DNA of 64,000 nt from Elioraea tepida. GTDB taxonomy: Bacteria > Pseudomonadota > Alphaproteobacteria > Acetobacterales > Acetobacteraceae. Within the stretch, counting starts at the first letter, position 1. Each line of letters begins with the position of its first letter. A model generated the notes under the pieces. That model had not been told where the DNA came from. It saw only the letters and a program-made list of their open reading frames with translations, and searched no databases. Both the position numbers and the translations under genes were made by a program. Of the stretch, positions 54,845 to 64,000 are shown piece after piece. The stretch is taken from contig NZ_CP076448.1 of the NCBI RefSeq assembly GCF_019203965.1, positions 2,991,001-3,055,000 of the forward strand. Direction: 5' to 3'.

Positions 54845-56283
54845 GCCATCTCGAAACGACCGATAGGCTGTTCTTCGGCCGTGAGGAGAGCCGGATCGAC
54901 CGCGAGAGTGCGGCGCAAATCACCGCGGATGCTCTCGCCGGCATGGACGACGGCGAGCTCTTCCTCGAATACCGCGAGACCGAGGCGCTCGCGCTTGAGG
55001 ACGGTCGGATACGCTCGGCGAGCTTCGATTCGGCACTCGGCTTCGGGCTGCGCGCCGTCTCGGGCGAGGCGGTCGGATACGCCCATGCGGGCGAGATCAG
55101 CGAGGCGGCGCTCCGCCGGGCGGCGGAGACGGTGCGGGGCGTGCGCACAGGACGCGGCGGGACAATGGACATCGCGCCGCGTAGCACCAATGCCCGACTC
55201 TACGTCCCGGACAACCCGGTTGCCGGCGTGGATTTCGCGGCCAAGACGGCTCTGCTCGGCGAGATCGACGCCTATGCCCGGGCCCACGACCCGCGCGTGG
55301 CGCAGGTGATCGCGACGCTCGCGGGCGAATGGCAGGCGGTGCAGATCCTGCGCGCCGACGGCGTGCGGGTGGCTGACCTGCGCCCGCTCGTGCGGCTCAA
55401 CGTGACCGTGGTGGTTGCCTCGGGAGGTCGGCGCGAGAGCGGTACCTACGGCACGGGCGGACGGTATGGCTATGCCCCTCTTCTCGACCCGGCGATTTGG
55501 AAGCGTGCGGTGGACGAGGCGCTGCGCCAGGCGCTGGTCAATCTCGAGGCCGTCGCTGCCCCGGCGGGAGAGATGGAGGTGGTGCTCGGCCCGGGCTGGC
55601 CGGGGATCCTCCTGCACGAGGCGGTCGGGCATGGGCTCGAGGGGGACTTCAACCGCAAAGGGATCTCCGCCTTCGCGGGCCTCGTCGGCCAAAGGGTGGC
55701 AGCGCCCGGTGTGACGGTGGTCGATGACGGCACGCTGCCCGATCGCCGCGGCAGCCTCACCGTCGATGACGAAGGCACGCCTTCCGGCCGAACAGTGATG
55801 ATCGAGGACGGGATCCTGCGCGCCTTCATCCAGGACCGGCAGAACGCCCGGCTGATGGGTGTTTCGCCGACCGGCAACGGCCGCAGGCAGTCCTTCGCGC
55901 ATGCGCCGATGCCCCGCATGACCAACACGATTATGCTTGGCGGGGATCATGCTCCGGAGGAGATCATCGCCTCCGTCGGCCGCGGCCTCTACGCCGTCAA
56001 TTTCGGCGGCGGCCAGGTGGACATCACCTCCGGCAAGTTCGTGTTCTCCGCCGCGGAGGCCTATCTCATCGAGAATGGGCGGATCGGCCCCCCCGTGAAG
56101 GGAGCGACACTGATCGGCAACGGGCCTGACGCGCTGACCAAGGTGACGATGATCGGCAATGATCCGGCGCTCGACCCGGGGATCGGCACCTGCGGCAAGA
56201 ACGGCCAGGGCGTGCCGGTCGGCGTCGGCCAGCCGACGCTGAAGCTGCGCGGCCTGACGGTCGGCGGCACGGCGGTGCGCTGA
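54841..56283 (+). CDS. tldD: Metalloprotease TldD
   Basis: 480 aa zinc protease of the TldD/PmbA family. The metal site is in ILLHEAVGHGLEGDFNRKG (HEXXXH). TldD with TldE matures or degrades peptides such as microcins and CcdA antitoxin. Its start overlaps the histidine kinase stop (ATGA). tldE/pmbA is not in the window. Confidence 0.93.
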   Translation: MSHLETTDRLFFGREESRIDRESAAQITADALAGMDDGELFLEYRETEALALEDGRIRSASFDSALGFGLRAVSGEAVGYAHAGEISEAALRRAAETVRGVRTGRGGTMDIAPRSTNARLYVPDNPVAGVDFAAKTALLGEIDAYARAHDPRVAQVIATLAGEWQAVQILRADGVRVADLRPLVRLNVTVVVASGGRRESGTYGTGGRYGYAPLLDPAIWKRAVDEALRQALVNLEAVAAPAGEMEVVLGPGWPGILLHEAVGHGLEGDFNRKGISAFAGLVGQRVAAPGVTVVDDGTLPDRRGSLTVDDEGTPSGRTVMIEDGILRAFIQDRQNARLMGVSPTGNGRRQSFAHAPMPRMTNTIMLGGDHAPEEIIASVGRGLYAVNFGGGQVDITSGKFVFSAAEAYLIENGRIGPPVKGATLIGNGPDALTKVTMIGNDPALDPGIGTCGKNGQGVPVGVGQPTLKLRGLTVGGTAVR

Positions 56284-56516
56284 AGCGGGTCTCGAACGTC
56301 GCTCCTGCGGCAGCGATTCGCACTGTCGCGAGGCGCATCAGCGCGCACGTCCAAGGTGGCCATAACTCGCGACGATGGTGCCGCCGTCGTGCCCCGCCCG
56401 ATGGGCGGCGCGACATGCGATCCGTCACCGGATCGAACCGGAACCGGCCTGGGTCTTGGGCCCGCCGGCCAAACCTTGCGTCGCCGTCGTCGTGCCGAGG
56501 CGACCTGCCCGCTCCG

Positions 56517-57863
56517 CTACAGCGCGCCCTCGACGAAGAGGCGGGAGACGTCACCACTCCAGACGGTCTCGTAGCACTCGAGCCAGCGGTCGGCGAGCGT
56601 CCGACCTGTTGAGGCGATCTCCTCGAGCGGCGCGAGATACACCTCCTCGCCCTTGTCGCGCGCGACGAGGCCGCGTCGGGCGATCGCCACCACCTCCTGC
56701 GCAAGCCTCTGCACGGTGCCGTCACACCACGGCGCCGCGAGCCCGAGCCGGGGAACCTCGCGGTGCAGCGCCTGGAAGTCGCCGCAAGGATGGTCGGTGA
56801 TCAGGGCGAGCGCCTCTGCCTGTGCCGCGCGGTCGTAGAGCAGGCCGGTCCAGAGCGCAGGCAAAGCCATGAGCATCTCAGGCGGGCCCGAATCCGCCCC
56901 GCGCATCTCGAGATAGCGCTTGAGGCGAACCTCGGTGAAGACGGTGGTGATGTGGTCGGCGAAATCGCCCATCGTCGGCCGCTCGCCCGGAAGGCCCGGC
57001 AGCCGCCCGGCGAGGAAGTCGCGGAAGGATTGTCCCGCGACGTCGATGTAGCGGCCGTCGCGCACCACGAAGTACATCGGCACGTCGAGCAGATACTCGA
57101 CCCATCGCTCGAAGCCGAACCCTGGCTCGAACACGAAGCTCGGGATGCCGCAACGATCCGGATCGGTATCGGTCCAGACATTCGCGCGGAAGCTTCGGAA
57201 CCCGTTCGGCCGGCCCTCAGCGAAGGGCGAGTTGGCGAAGAGCGCGATTGCGACCGGCTGCAGCGCGAGCGAAATACGGAATTTCTCGACCATGTCCGCC
57301 TCGCTCTCGAAGTCGAGGTTCACCTGAACGGTCGATGTGCGCAGCATCATGTCGAGGCCGAGCGCGCCCCGCTTCGGCATGTAGCGCCGCATGATCGCGT
57401 AGCGGCTTTTCGGCATCCACGGCATGTCCTCGCGCCGCGCAAGCGGGTGGAAGCCGTGCGGCAGGAAGCCGAGCCCGAGCCGCTCGCCAACCGCGCGCGC
57501 CACAGCGAGATGCTCGTCGAGCTCTGCCTTCGTCTCGTGCAAATCAGCCATCGGCGCGCCGGAGAGTTCGAGCTGGCCGCCCGGCTCGAGCGACACGTTG
57601 GCGCGCCCGCGCCTGAGCCCGATGACGTTGCCGTTGTCCAGCACCGGCTCCCAGCCCGTCTCGGCGATGCCCTCGAGCAGCGCGCGGATGCCGTCCTCGC
57701 CCTCATAGGCAGGGGGCGAAAGGTCGGAGCGCCGGAACGGGATCTTCTCGTGCTCGGTCCCGATCCGCCACGCCGAGCGCGGCTTCGCTCCGCCCGCGAT
57801 GTGCTCGACCATCTGCCGCAACGAGGTGATGGGTGTGGCGTCGGCTTCGGAAGGTCCCGACAT
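56517..57863 (-). CDS. gshA: Glutamate-cysteine ligase, plant/alphaproteobacterial type
   Basis: 448 aa, first step of glutathione synthesis (ATP-dependent formation of gamma-glutamylcysteine). Landmarks include RIGTEHEKIPFRR, SLEPGGQLELSGAP, MMLRTSTVQVNLDFESEADM and a late GDFADHITTVFTEVRLKRY. The frame stays open upstream, but MSGPSEADATP at 57863 is the natural N-terminus. 64 bases after rsmE, same strand. Confidence 0.93.
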   Translation of the reverse strand: MSGPSEADATPITSLRQMVEHIAGGAKPRSAWRIGTEHEKIPFRRSDLSPPAYEGEDGIRALLEGIAETGWEPVLDNGNVIGLRRGRANVSLEPGGQLELSGAPMADLHETKAELDEHLAVARAVGERLGLGFLPHGFHPLARREDMPWMPKSRYAIMRRYMPKRGALGLDMMLRTSTVQVNLDFESEADMVEKFRISLALQPVAIALFANSPFAEGRPNGFRSFRANVWTDTDPDRCGIPSFVFEPGFGFERWVEYLLDVPMYFVVRDGRYIDVAGQSFRDFLAGRLPGLPGERPTMGDFADHITTVFTEVRLKRYLEMRGADSGPPEMLMALPALWTGLLYDRAAQAEALALITDHPCGDFQALHREVPRLGLAAPWCDGTVQRLAQEVVAIARRGLVARDKGEEVYLAPLEEIASTGRTLADRWLECYETVWSGDVSRLFVEGAL

Positions 57864-57927
57864 GCTGGTGCTCGTCTTGTCTCGTGTGCGGGCGCAGGAA
57901 GGTGGCCTGAACCGGGCCGGGGTTGGC

Positions 57928-58680
57928 TCAGCGGAGGTGGTGATCGCGCGGCCCGCCCGCCACCCAGTCCCCTGCAAGCGCCTGGAGGATGGCGAGTGTT
58001 GCCACGGCGGCCGTCTCTGCCCGGAGGATGCGGGGCCCGAGCGAGGCGACGCGACAGAAGGGGAGATCGCGCACGCCGTCAAGTTCGCGCGGAGCGAACC
58101 CGCCCTCGGGGCCGACCAGCACGGCCCACGGCCCGGCCGCGGCGGTGCGCAGAACCGTCCCGACCGGCGGAGCGAGGCCGGATTCGTCCGCGACGAGCAG
58201 GAGGCGGTGCGGGTCCCACCCGGCGAGAACGGTGGCGAGACGAGCCGGCTCGGCGATCGCGGGAACGTCGAGGCGCCGGCACTGCTCCGCCGCCTCGGTC
58301 GCGATCGCGCGAAGCCGCGGCGCATTGGTGCGTGTGACGGCACTGCGTTCGGCCGTCACCGGGAGGATCCGCGTGACGCCGAGCTCCGTCGCCTTCTCGA
58401 CCATCCATTCGAGGGTTTCGCGCCGAAGCACAGGCGCAAGCAGCCACAGATCGGGCGCCGGCTCCTGTGGTCGGGTTCTCTCCTCGAGCGCGAGCGTCGC
58501 TCCCCTGCCGAGTGTCGTGATGCGCGCGCGCCACTCGCCGTCGCGGCCGTTGAAGACGAACACCAAGTCGCCTGCTGCGCGTCGCATCACGGCGGCGAGA
58601 TAGTGCGTCTGCTCCGGGGCAAGGCGGATCGTCGCGCCCTCGGCGAGCGGGTCGGGAACGAAGAGGCGGATCGGGCTCAC
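57928..58680 (-). CDS. rsmE: 16S rRNA m3U1498 methyltransferase RsmE
   Basis: 250 aa SPOUT-fold enzyme that methylates N3 of U1498. Start is GTG 58680. Typical pieces: HYLAAVMRRAAGDLVFVFNG, WMVEKATELGVTRILPV, VGPEGGFAPRELD and LGPRILRAETAAVATLAIL, the trefoil-knot SAM site. Divergent from ubiA. Confidence 0.93.
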   Translation of the reverse strand: MSPIRLFVPDPLAEGATIRLAPEQTHYLAAVMRRAAGDLVFVFNGRDGEWRARITTLGRGATLALEERTRPQEPAPDLWLLAPVLRRETLEWMVEKATELGVTRILPVTAERSAVTRTNAPRLRAIATEAAEQCRRLDVPAIAEPARLATVLAGWDPHRLLLVADESGLAPPVGTVLRTAAAGPWAVLVGPEGGFAPRELDGVRDLPFCRVASLGPRILRAETAAVATLAILQALAGDWVAGGPRDHHLR

Positions 58681-58721
58681 GCGGTTGCGTCCACGAGCGA
58701 AGCCGCCAGACTATAGCGGCG

Positions 58722-59660
58722 ATGCCGACCGCACATCCCGCCCCCGAGGCGACCGACCAAGGCGCCGCCGCCTCGGACATCCGTCCGCACGGCCTCGTCG
58801 CACTGCTTCCCTCCGCGTGGCGGCCCTACGCTCTGCTCGTTCGGCTTGATCGGCCGATCGGCACGTGGCTCCTGTTCCTGCCCGGGCTTTGGGGGCTCGC
58901 TCTCGGCGGCGCGCCGTGGCCCGACCCCTGGCTCGTCGTCCTGTTCGGCGTCGGCGCGGTGGTGATGCGCGGCGCTGGCTGCATCGTCAACGATCTGTGG
59001 GACCGTGACATCGACCGGCGCGTGGCGCGCACCGCCGGCCGCCCGCTCGCCGCAGGCGTGCTGTCGGTGCGCGAGGCGCTCGCCTTCCTGTTCGCTCTCC
59101 TGTGCCTCGGGCTCGCCATTCTTCTTCAGCTCACGCCGGCGGCGATCCTTCTCGGCGTCGCCTCGCTCGTGCCGATCGCGATCTACCCGGCGATGAAGCG
59201 CATCACCTGGTGGCCCCAGGCCGTCCTCGGCCTCACCTTCAACTGGGGGGTGCCGATGGGACATGCGGCGGCGACGGGTGAGGTCTCCGCTGCGGCCCTG
59301 GTTCTCTACGCCGCCGCCGTGTTCTGGACGCTCGGCTACGACACGATCTACGCGCATCAGGACCGCGAGGACGACGCTCTGGTCGGCGTGCGTTCGACCG
59401 CGCGCCTGTTCGGGGAGGCCACCCGACCTTTCCTCGCCGCCTGCTATGCCGCGACGGTCGCGCTCGCGGCAGTGGCTGGCATGATGGCGGGACTGTCGGC
59501 GCCCTACTTCGTGGGGCTTGCTGTCGCAGCCGCGATGCTCGCGTGGCAGGTCGCCCGACTTGCAATCGATGATGCCCCACTCTGCGGCCGGCTGTTCCGG
59601 GCCAATCGCAATGTCGGCCTCGTCATCGCCGCTGCCATCATCGCCGGCCGGGTCGCGTGA
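58722..59660 (+). CDS. ubiA: 4-hydroxybenzoate polyprenyltransferase UbiA
   Basis: 312 aa, membrane enzyme of ubiquinone synthesis, attaching the isoprenoid tail to 4-hydroxybenzoate. About eight or nine hydrophobic segments; Asp-rich motifs CIVNDLWDRDIDRRVAR (first) and DTIYAHQDREDD (second) bind Mg-diphosphate. ATG 58722. It overlaps the methyltransferase gene by four bases. Confidence 0.95.
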   Translation: MPTAHPAPEATDQGAAASDIRPHGLVALLPSAWRPYALLVRLDRPIGTWLLFLPGLWGLALGGAPWPDPWLVVLFGVGAVVMRGAGCIVNDLWDRDIDRRVARTAGRPLAAGVLSVREALAFLFALLCLGLAILLQLTPAAILLGVASLVPIAIYPAMKRITWWPQAVLGLTFNWGVPMGHAAATGEVSAAALVLYAAAVFWTLGYDTIYAHQDREDDALVGVRSTARLFGEATRPFLAACYAATVALAAVAGMMAGLSAPYFVGLAVAAAMLAWQVARLAIDDAPLCGRLFRANRNVGLVIAAAIIAGRVA

Positions 59661-60316
59661 CGGAGGACGAGGCCCGGGCGTTCATCCGCGCGCAGACACG
59701 TCCCGCATGCCCACCGCTCGCGCCTGAGCTGACGCTGCACCTTGCGACGGCCGTCACGCCGCTTTGGGAGGCGACAGAGGAGATGCTCGCTCAAGCTCGG
59801 CTCGAGCCTCCGTATTGGGCCTTCGCCTGGCCGGGCGGGCAGGCGCTTGCCCGGTACGTCCTCGATCATCCGGAGCTGGTGCGCAAGCGGGCGGTGCTCG
59901 ACTTCGCCGCTGGGTCAGGCCTTGCCGCGATCGCCGCCGCGCGCGCCGGAGCTCGGCATGTCGTGGCGGCCGAGCTCGACCCGCTGGCCGCGGTGGCGGC
60001 TCGGCTCAACGCGGCCCTGAATCACGTCTTCGTCGAAACGGTCACCGGCGATCTTTGCGCAGAGCCGCCGGCGGGCTGGGACGTGATCCTCGCCGGAGAT
60101 GTCTGTTACGATGCACGGATGACCGCGCGCGTGGTGCCCTGGCTCCGCAGCGCCGCTGCCCGCCCGGGCACGCTCGTGCTGCTGGCCGACCCGGGCCGCG
60201 CCTACCTGCCGCGCGAGGGGCTCGAACCGCTTGCCGCCTTCGACGTTCCGGTGACGCGCGAGCTCGAGGACCGCGAGGTGCGCAGGGCGGTCGTCTACCG
60301 GCTCATGCCGCCCTGA
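59657..60316 (+). CDS. Class I SAM-dependent methyltransferase (ETFB-lysine/ribosomal L11 type family)
   Basis: 219 aa. SAM-binding motif VLDFAAGSGLAAIAAARAGA (about residues 80-99), acidic VAAELDP, and the post-II segment DVILAGDVCYD typical of the seven-strand ETFBKMT/nicotinamide N-methyltransferase-like group. Might methylate a lysine of the electron-transfer flavoprotein, but the target is not visible. Coupled to ubiA by ATGA. Confidence 0.8.
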   Translation: MTEDEARAFIRAQTRPACPPLAPELTLHLATAVTPLWEATEEMLAQARLEPPYWAFAWPGGQALARYVLDHPELVRKRAVLDFAAGSGLAAIAAARAGARHVVAAELDPLAAVAARLNAALNHVFVETVTGDLCAEPPAGWDVILAGDVCYDARMTARVVPWLRSAAARPGTLVLLADPGRAYLPREGLEPLAAFDVPVTRELEDREVRRAVVYRLMPP

Positions 60317-60404
60317 AGGACGGCATGGCGCCGAGGGTTGGCGTGGCGGCTGTGCGCGAACGAGACCATGGGCTGGTCCTGGCCAGCCTGAGTGCTGGCC
60401 GGGA

Positions 60405-61280
60405 TCAGCGGCACATGAGAAGCGTCAGCATCGCATGCTCGAGCACATGCCGCGTCACGCCGCCGAGGATGAGCTGGCGCAGGCGCGAATGGCTGTAGGC
60501 GCCCATCACCTGGAGGTCGGCGCCGAACTCGGCAGAGGATGCGAGCAGCCCTGCGCCGACCGAGCCGTTCAGCGGCTTGAATTGGGCGCTTTCCGCCTTG
60601 ATGCCGTGCCAGGCGAGATACTCGATCAGGCCGGCCGCATCGGGCCCGCGCCGCTGGTATTCGTCGGCGTGGAGCACCCGCACGGCTTCGGCGCGCTCGA
60701 GCCACGGCAGGGCGGCGGCGACGGCGGCGGCGCTCTCCGCGGTGCCGTTCCACGCGACCGTGATGCGCGTTCCGAGCGTGGCAGGAGCCGTCTTCGGCGT
60801 CACCATCACCGGCCTGCCGCTGTCGAACAGCACGGCATGCAGCGCATCGGACGTCGAGACATCGTCTCCGGCCTCTGGATGGGCGATCACCACTAGGTCG
60901 GCGAGGCGGGCCTGCTGGGCGATGACGTCCTCCTCGCGGCCGACCACGGTTCCGAAGCTCGCGGTCATTCGCCCCGCCGAGAAGGCGGCGGCCGGGTCGG
61001 AGACCGCGGGAATGCCATGCTCGGCGATGTAGCGCGCGAACATCTCCTGGACGCTTTTGGCGCGTTCGGCGCTCTCGCGCTCGGTCGCGGCCATCATCTC
61101 CTCGATCATCGCGCCCGAAAGCCCCTCGCCGGCAAGCGGTGCGACATCACGCGGGTCGATCCGAACATGCAGGCCGTGCACATGCGCCTGCCAGATCCGC
61201 GCCGCCATGAAAGCGGTGGCGAGGGCCGCCTCGCCAGCGGCGGTTCCGATCACCGGAACCAGGAGCTTTCGGTATGCCAT
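60405..61280 (-). CDS. Universal stress protein with two UspA domains
   Basis: 291 aa with two tandem UspA domains (about 1-145 and 155-290). The first begins YRKLLVPVIGT; the second ends VMGAYSHSRLRQLILGGVTRHVL with the glycine-rich ATP-binding loop. ATG 61280 is chosen although the frame is open upstream. Cytoplasmic, usually stress-induced; function unspecific. Confidence 0.87.
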   Translation of the reverse strand: MAYRKLLVPVIGTAAGEAALATAFMAARIWQAHVHGLHVRIDPRDVAPLAGEGLSGAMIEEMMAATERESAERAKSVQEMFARYIAEHGIPAVSDPAAAFSAGRMTASFGTVVGREEDVIAQQARLADLVVIAHPEAGDDVSTSDALHAVLFDSGRPVMVTPKTAPATLGTRITVAWNGTAESAAAVAAALPWLERAEAVRVLHADEYQRRGPDAAGLIEYLAWHGIKAESAQFKPLNGSVGAGLLASSAEFGADLQVMGAYSHSRLRQLILGGVTRHVLEHAMLTLLMCR

Positions 61281-61324
61281 CAGAGCCCCCTGTTCGTTGC
61301 GCTTCGTGTCGGCCGACGAACCTA

Positions 61325-62836
61325 TCACGCCCGAATCGCCGCATTCACCACGGCCTCCGCACGCTCTGCAAGCTCTTGCGAGGCGGCATCGAGCCGCGCC
61401 CAGGAGATTGGCCCTGGGTCGCGTGCGGCGAAGGCGCGGACGACGGCCGGGTCGGCGTCGGAGGCGTCGCCCCTGCGTGCGGCAAGCCGCGCCTCGAGCA
61501 CCTCGAGCGGCGCCTCGAGCCACAGCCCCGCGAAGGGAACGCCGGCATGTCGGGCAACCTGTTCGATCTCGTGTCGTTCCGACTCCTTCAGGAACACGGC
61601 ATCCAGCACCGCCGCGTGGCCGGCTGCGAGAGCCTCCGACGCGAGCGAGGCAAGCGCGTCATAGACTGCCGCCGCGGCGTCAGTGGTGTAGGCCGAGGCG
61701 GGAAGCCGCTCCTCCGGTGCAATGCCGGCAAGCCGCTTGCGATGCTCGTCGCTGCGCAGAACGAGCGCGCCCGGGGCGGGGCCGAGGCCGGGCGCGAGGC
61801 TGCGGGCGAGCGTGGTCTTGCCCGTTCCCTGCAGGCCGCCGATAGCGACGAGCACCGCGGGCGATGGCCGCAGATAGGCCAGGGCGGCGCGGAGAAACGC
61901 CTCGGCCTCGGCGCGTTCGCCCATCCGTGCGGTGACATGGGCGCGCACCATCGCCCGTGCTGAAAGGTAGAGCGGCAGGCCACCGACCAGGGCTGCGTCG
62001 CCGGTGCGCGCGACATAGCGGCCGAGCACGCGGTTCGATGCCGGCCGGCCTGCGCGTCGGTCGAGGTCCATCAGCAGGAAGGCGAGATCGTAGCCCGTGT
62101 CGATGGTTGCGAGGGCCTCGTCGAACTCGAGCGCATCGAACGGAACCGGGCGGCCCTGCCAGAGGCAGAGATTGCCGAGGTGCAGGTCGCCATGGCAGCG
62201 CCGAACGAAGCCGGACGCTGCGCGCTTCGCAAGATGGCTGCCGAGCCGGGCGAGGGTCGCTCCCGCTTGCCGCTCCCACGACGTGACCGACGCGGGGTCG
62301 AGGCCTGCGTCCCGGGCGGCAAGCGCGTTGCCCGCGACCACCCGCGCCATCGCACAGCCGAGATCCCAGTCGGAAACGGGAGGAAGCGAGGCGTGGAAGG
62401 CGGCGATCGAGTCGGCCAGGGAGTCGAGCAGGGCAGGGCCGAGCCCGCCGCGAGCCGCCACCCGGTCGAGGAAGTCGTCCTCCGGGATACGCGCCATGCG
62501 CACCACCCAGTCGAGCACCTCGCCCTCGCCGCCGAGCGCGAGCGTGCCGTCGGCGCGGCGGACCACCGCCACGACATCGCGGTAGAGGCCGGGTGCCGCA
62601 GGAGCGTTGAGCGCGACCTCCCGACGACAGAAGACTTCGCGCGCGGCGAGGGTCGAGAAGTCGAGGAAGGAGAGGCGGACCGGCTTCTTCAGCTTCCAGA
62701 CCGTGTCTCGCCCGAGGAACACGCGGCTGATGTGCGTCTCGATGGGCGGGCCGCCTGCGAGTGCGGCGAGGAAGGCGACGACCTCCTTCTGGCCATCGCC
62801 GTGGCCGCTCACGGATAGAGCATCTCCGTCCGCCAT
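61325..62836 (-). CDS. Aminoglycoside phosphotransferase-like / P-loop ATPase fusion
   Basis: 503 aa. N-terminal half resembles an APH-type kinase (catalytic loop [12 protein letters not shown], later DALEFDEAL and [14 protein letters not shown]); C-terminal half is a P-loop kinase with [16 protein letters not shown] (about residues 335-350). This two-domain architecture is widespread in proteobacteria, with no settled substrate; antibiotic resistance should not be assumed. It overlaps pdxH by 28 bases. Confidence 0.85.
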   Translation of the reverse strand: MADGDALSVSGHGDGQKEVVAFLAALAGGPPIETHISRVFLGRDTVWKLKKPVRLSFLDFSTLAAREVFCRREVALNAPAAPGLYRDVVAVVRRADGTLALGGEGEVLDWVVRMARIPEDDFLDRVAARGGLGPALLDSLADSIAAFHASLPPVSDWDLGCAMARVVAGNALAARDAGLDPASVTSWERQAGATLARLGSHLAKRAASGFVRRCHGDLHLGNLCLWQGRPVPFDALEFDEALATIDTGYDLAFLLMDLDRRAGRPASNRVLGRYVARTGDAALVGGLPLYLSARAMVRAHVTARMGERAEAEAFLRAALAYLRPSPAVLVAIGGLQGTGKTTLARSLAPGLGPAPGALVLRSDEHRKRLAGIAPEERLPASAYTTDAAAAVYDALASLASEALAAGHAAVLDAVFLKESERHEIEQVARHAGVPFAGLWLEAPLEVLEARLAARRGDASDADPAVVRAFAARDPGPISWARLDAASQELAERAEAVVNAAIRA

Positions 62837-63408
62837 GGCGCGTCCGGTCCTTCGCGCGAGAACAGGAGCCGTTCGTGCAGGCGGAAGGGCATGTCGCGCC
62901 AGAACTCGATCCGCACCGGCACGAGCCGGAAGCCGGACCAGAAGGGCGGGCGTGGGATCTCGCCAACCGCGAACTTGAGCCCGAACTCGGCCACGCGCTT
63001 CTCGAGCGCGAGCCTGCTCTCGAGAGGGCGTGACTGCTTCGACGCCCAGGCGCCGATCCGAGATCCACGCGGGCGGGACGCGAAATAGGCGTCCGCCTCC
63101 TCTGCGGAGACGGGCTGCACCCTGCCCTCGATGCGCACCGAGCGCGTCAGCGTCTTCCAGTGGAAGCAGAGGGCGGCGTAGGGGTTCGCGGAGAGCTCGG
63201 CTCCCTTGCGGCTCTCAAGGTTCGTGTAGAAGACGAAGCCGCGCGCATCGACGCCCTTGAGAAGGACCATGCGCGCCGATGGCCGCCCGTCCGGCGTCGC
63301 GGTGGCGAGGCACATCGCGTTCGGATCGTTCGGCTCCGAGGCGGCGGCTTCCGCCATCCAGGCCTCGAAGCGGGCGATCGGGTCGTCAGTCGTCACGGTG
63401 TCGGGCAT
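62809..63408 (-). CDS. pdxH: Pyridoxamine 5'-phosphate oxidase
   Basis: 199 aa FMN enzyme forming pyridoxal 5'-phosphate from pyridoxine or pyridoxamine phosphate. Typical segments: [58 protein letters not shown] and the C-terminal [15 protein letters not shown] 63408 ([10 protein letters not shown]) is preferred; an upstream start at 63471 would add 21 residues. Confidence 0.93.
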   Translation of the reverse strand: MPDTVTTDDPIARFEAWMAEAAASEPNDPNAMCLATATPDGRPSARMVLLKGVDARGFVFYTNLESRKGAELSANPYAALCFHWKTLTRSVRIEGRVQPVSAEEADAYFASRPRGSRIGAWASKQSRPLESRLALEKRVAEFGLKFAVGEIPRPPFWSGFRLVPVRIEFWRDMPFRLHERLLFSREGPDAPWRTEMLYP

Positions 63409-63557
63409 CGCCTGTCCTTGGTCCTGTTGCGCCGCACTTTGGCCCGGCGCGCGCCCCTGTCCAGAGCTCATCGGCTCGACCGCTTCGGCGGAAGCCTCTT
63501 GCCCGCCGCGCCCGAGGGTGCCACCAAGGCGGCCGCCATGAGACAGGACGTTGAGGC

Positions 63558-64000
63558 ATGAACGAGGTCCGGGCAGCGGAAAGGGCGGCGGTGCCGACCG
63601 GCACTCTCATGCGTGGGCGCCGCGGCCTGGTAATGGGGGTTGCGAACGACCGCTCGATCGCCTGGGGGATCGCGTCGGCCTGCGCGGCCCAGGGAGCGAC
63701 TCTTGCCTTCACCTACCAGGGCGAAGCGCTGCAGAAGCGGGTCGCGCCACTTGCGGCCTCCGTCGGGTCGGATCTCGTCCTGCCGTGCGACGTGACCGAC
63801 GAGGCCTCGATGGACGCGACCTTCGCCGCGGTCGCCGAGAAATGGGGCAGGCTGGACTTCCTGGTCCATGCCATCGCCTGGTCGGACAAGGACCAGCTGA
63901 AGGGACGCTACATCGACACGACGCGGGACAACTTCCTGCGCTCGCTCGACATCTCCTGTTACAGTTTTACGGCATTGGCGCAGCGGGCGGTTCCTCTGAT
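63558..64000 (+). CDS. fabI: Enoyl-[acyl-carrier-protein] reductase FabI, N-terminal part
   Basis: 147 codons present before the window edge. NADH-binding short-chain dehydrogenase fold: [20 protein letters not shown], then [30 protein letters not shown] and [17 protein letters not shown], all characteristic of FabI. It catalyses the last reduction of fatty-acid elongation. The first ~16 residues are a nonconserved leader, so Met18 or the ATG at 63558 may be the true start. Confidence 0.9.
   Translation, partial: MNEVRAAERAAVPTGTLMRGRRGLVMGVANDRSIAWGIASACAAQGATLAFTYQGEALQKRVAPLAASVGSDLVLPCDVTDEASMDATFAAVAEKWGRLDFLVHAIAWSDKDQLKGRYIDTTRDNFLRSLDISCYSFTALAQRAVPL

Noticed and set aside
61325-62836. 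Aminoglycoside resistance gene
   Set aside because: The APH-like half is fused to a P-loop kinase in a widespread housekeeping-type architecture; nothing indicates drug resistance.

Overview
The window is about 70% G+C, densely packed and rich in ATGA/GTGA start-stop overlaps. The gene set (complete Sox system with SoxCD, Usg, CtaA/COX15-type heme A synthase, DUF2125 and DUF971 proteins, plant-type glutamate-cysteine ligase) points to an alphaproteobacterium, probably Rhodospirillales/Acetobacteraceae (Elioraea- or Roseomonas-like). The genus is a guess from gene content. No rRNA, tRNA or CRISPR array was seen.

Layout. 1-4547 (minus): a peptide/nickel-type ABC importer operon (binding protein, two permeases, two ATPases, the last cut by the window edge). 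5121-17449: a sulfur-oxidation island with soxXYZAB, soxV, soxW, a membrane spermidine-synthase-like protein, an exported DsrE-family protein, a GlcG/HbpS-type protein, soxS, soxE-soxF (flavocytochrome c), soxC-soxD and a second DsrE-family gene. Two genes here carry single-base frameshifts: soxA, which is thereby fused in frame to soxB, and the terminal dsrE-like gene. 17450-18448 is a degraded stretch containing the C-terminal remnant of an IS256-type transposase. 18449-21016 holds suyA-suyB (3-sulfolactate sulfo-lyase) and a YeiH-type putative sulfate exporter. Sulfite released from sulfolactate could be oxidised by SoxCD and exported as sulfate. 21069-26879 is a divergent pair of operons: thiolase, acetolactate-synthase-like TPP enzyme and an internally duplicated unknown protein on minus; E1 alpha/beta of a 2-oxoacid-type dehydrogenase on plus.

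27067-30027: GbsR/MarR-type regulator with a cyanide-insensitive-type bd oxidase (cydAB). 30018-31229: M20 amidohydrolase. 31292-33665: cheY-cheB-cheR mini-operon. 33747-38603: housekeeping run (ProX tRNA editing, thioredoxin-TPR, Lon-N domain, Trm112-like, DUF971, PlsC, DUF2125). 38675-43862 (minus): a translationally coupled operon of a radical SAM/SPASM protein, a YnjBCD-type ABC transporter and a rhodanese. 44260-45480: Fsr-type MFS exporter. 45757-46486: two cold-shock protein genes in tandem, each with a long conserved leader and a terminator hairpin. 46777-48909: groES-groEL under a sigma-70-type promoter and a CIRCE operator. 49052-64000: usg, a VTT membrane protein, GT2, ctaA, a multi-PAS histidine kinase, tldD, gshA, rsmE, ubiA, a methyltransferase, a universal stress protein, an APH/ATPase fusion, pdxH and the start of fabI.

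The functional theme of the first 27 kb is sulfur: thiosulfate/sulfide oxidation in the periplasm joined to organosulfonate desulfonation and sulfate export, followed by a terminal oxidase. The least explained parts are the TPP/thiolase/duplicated-protein operon beside suyAB and the radical SAM-YnjBCD-rhodanese operon.
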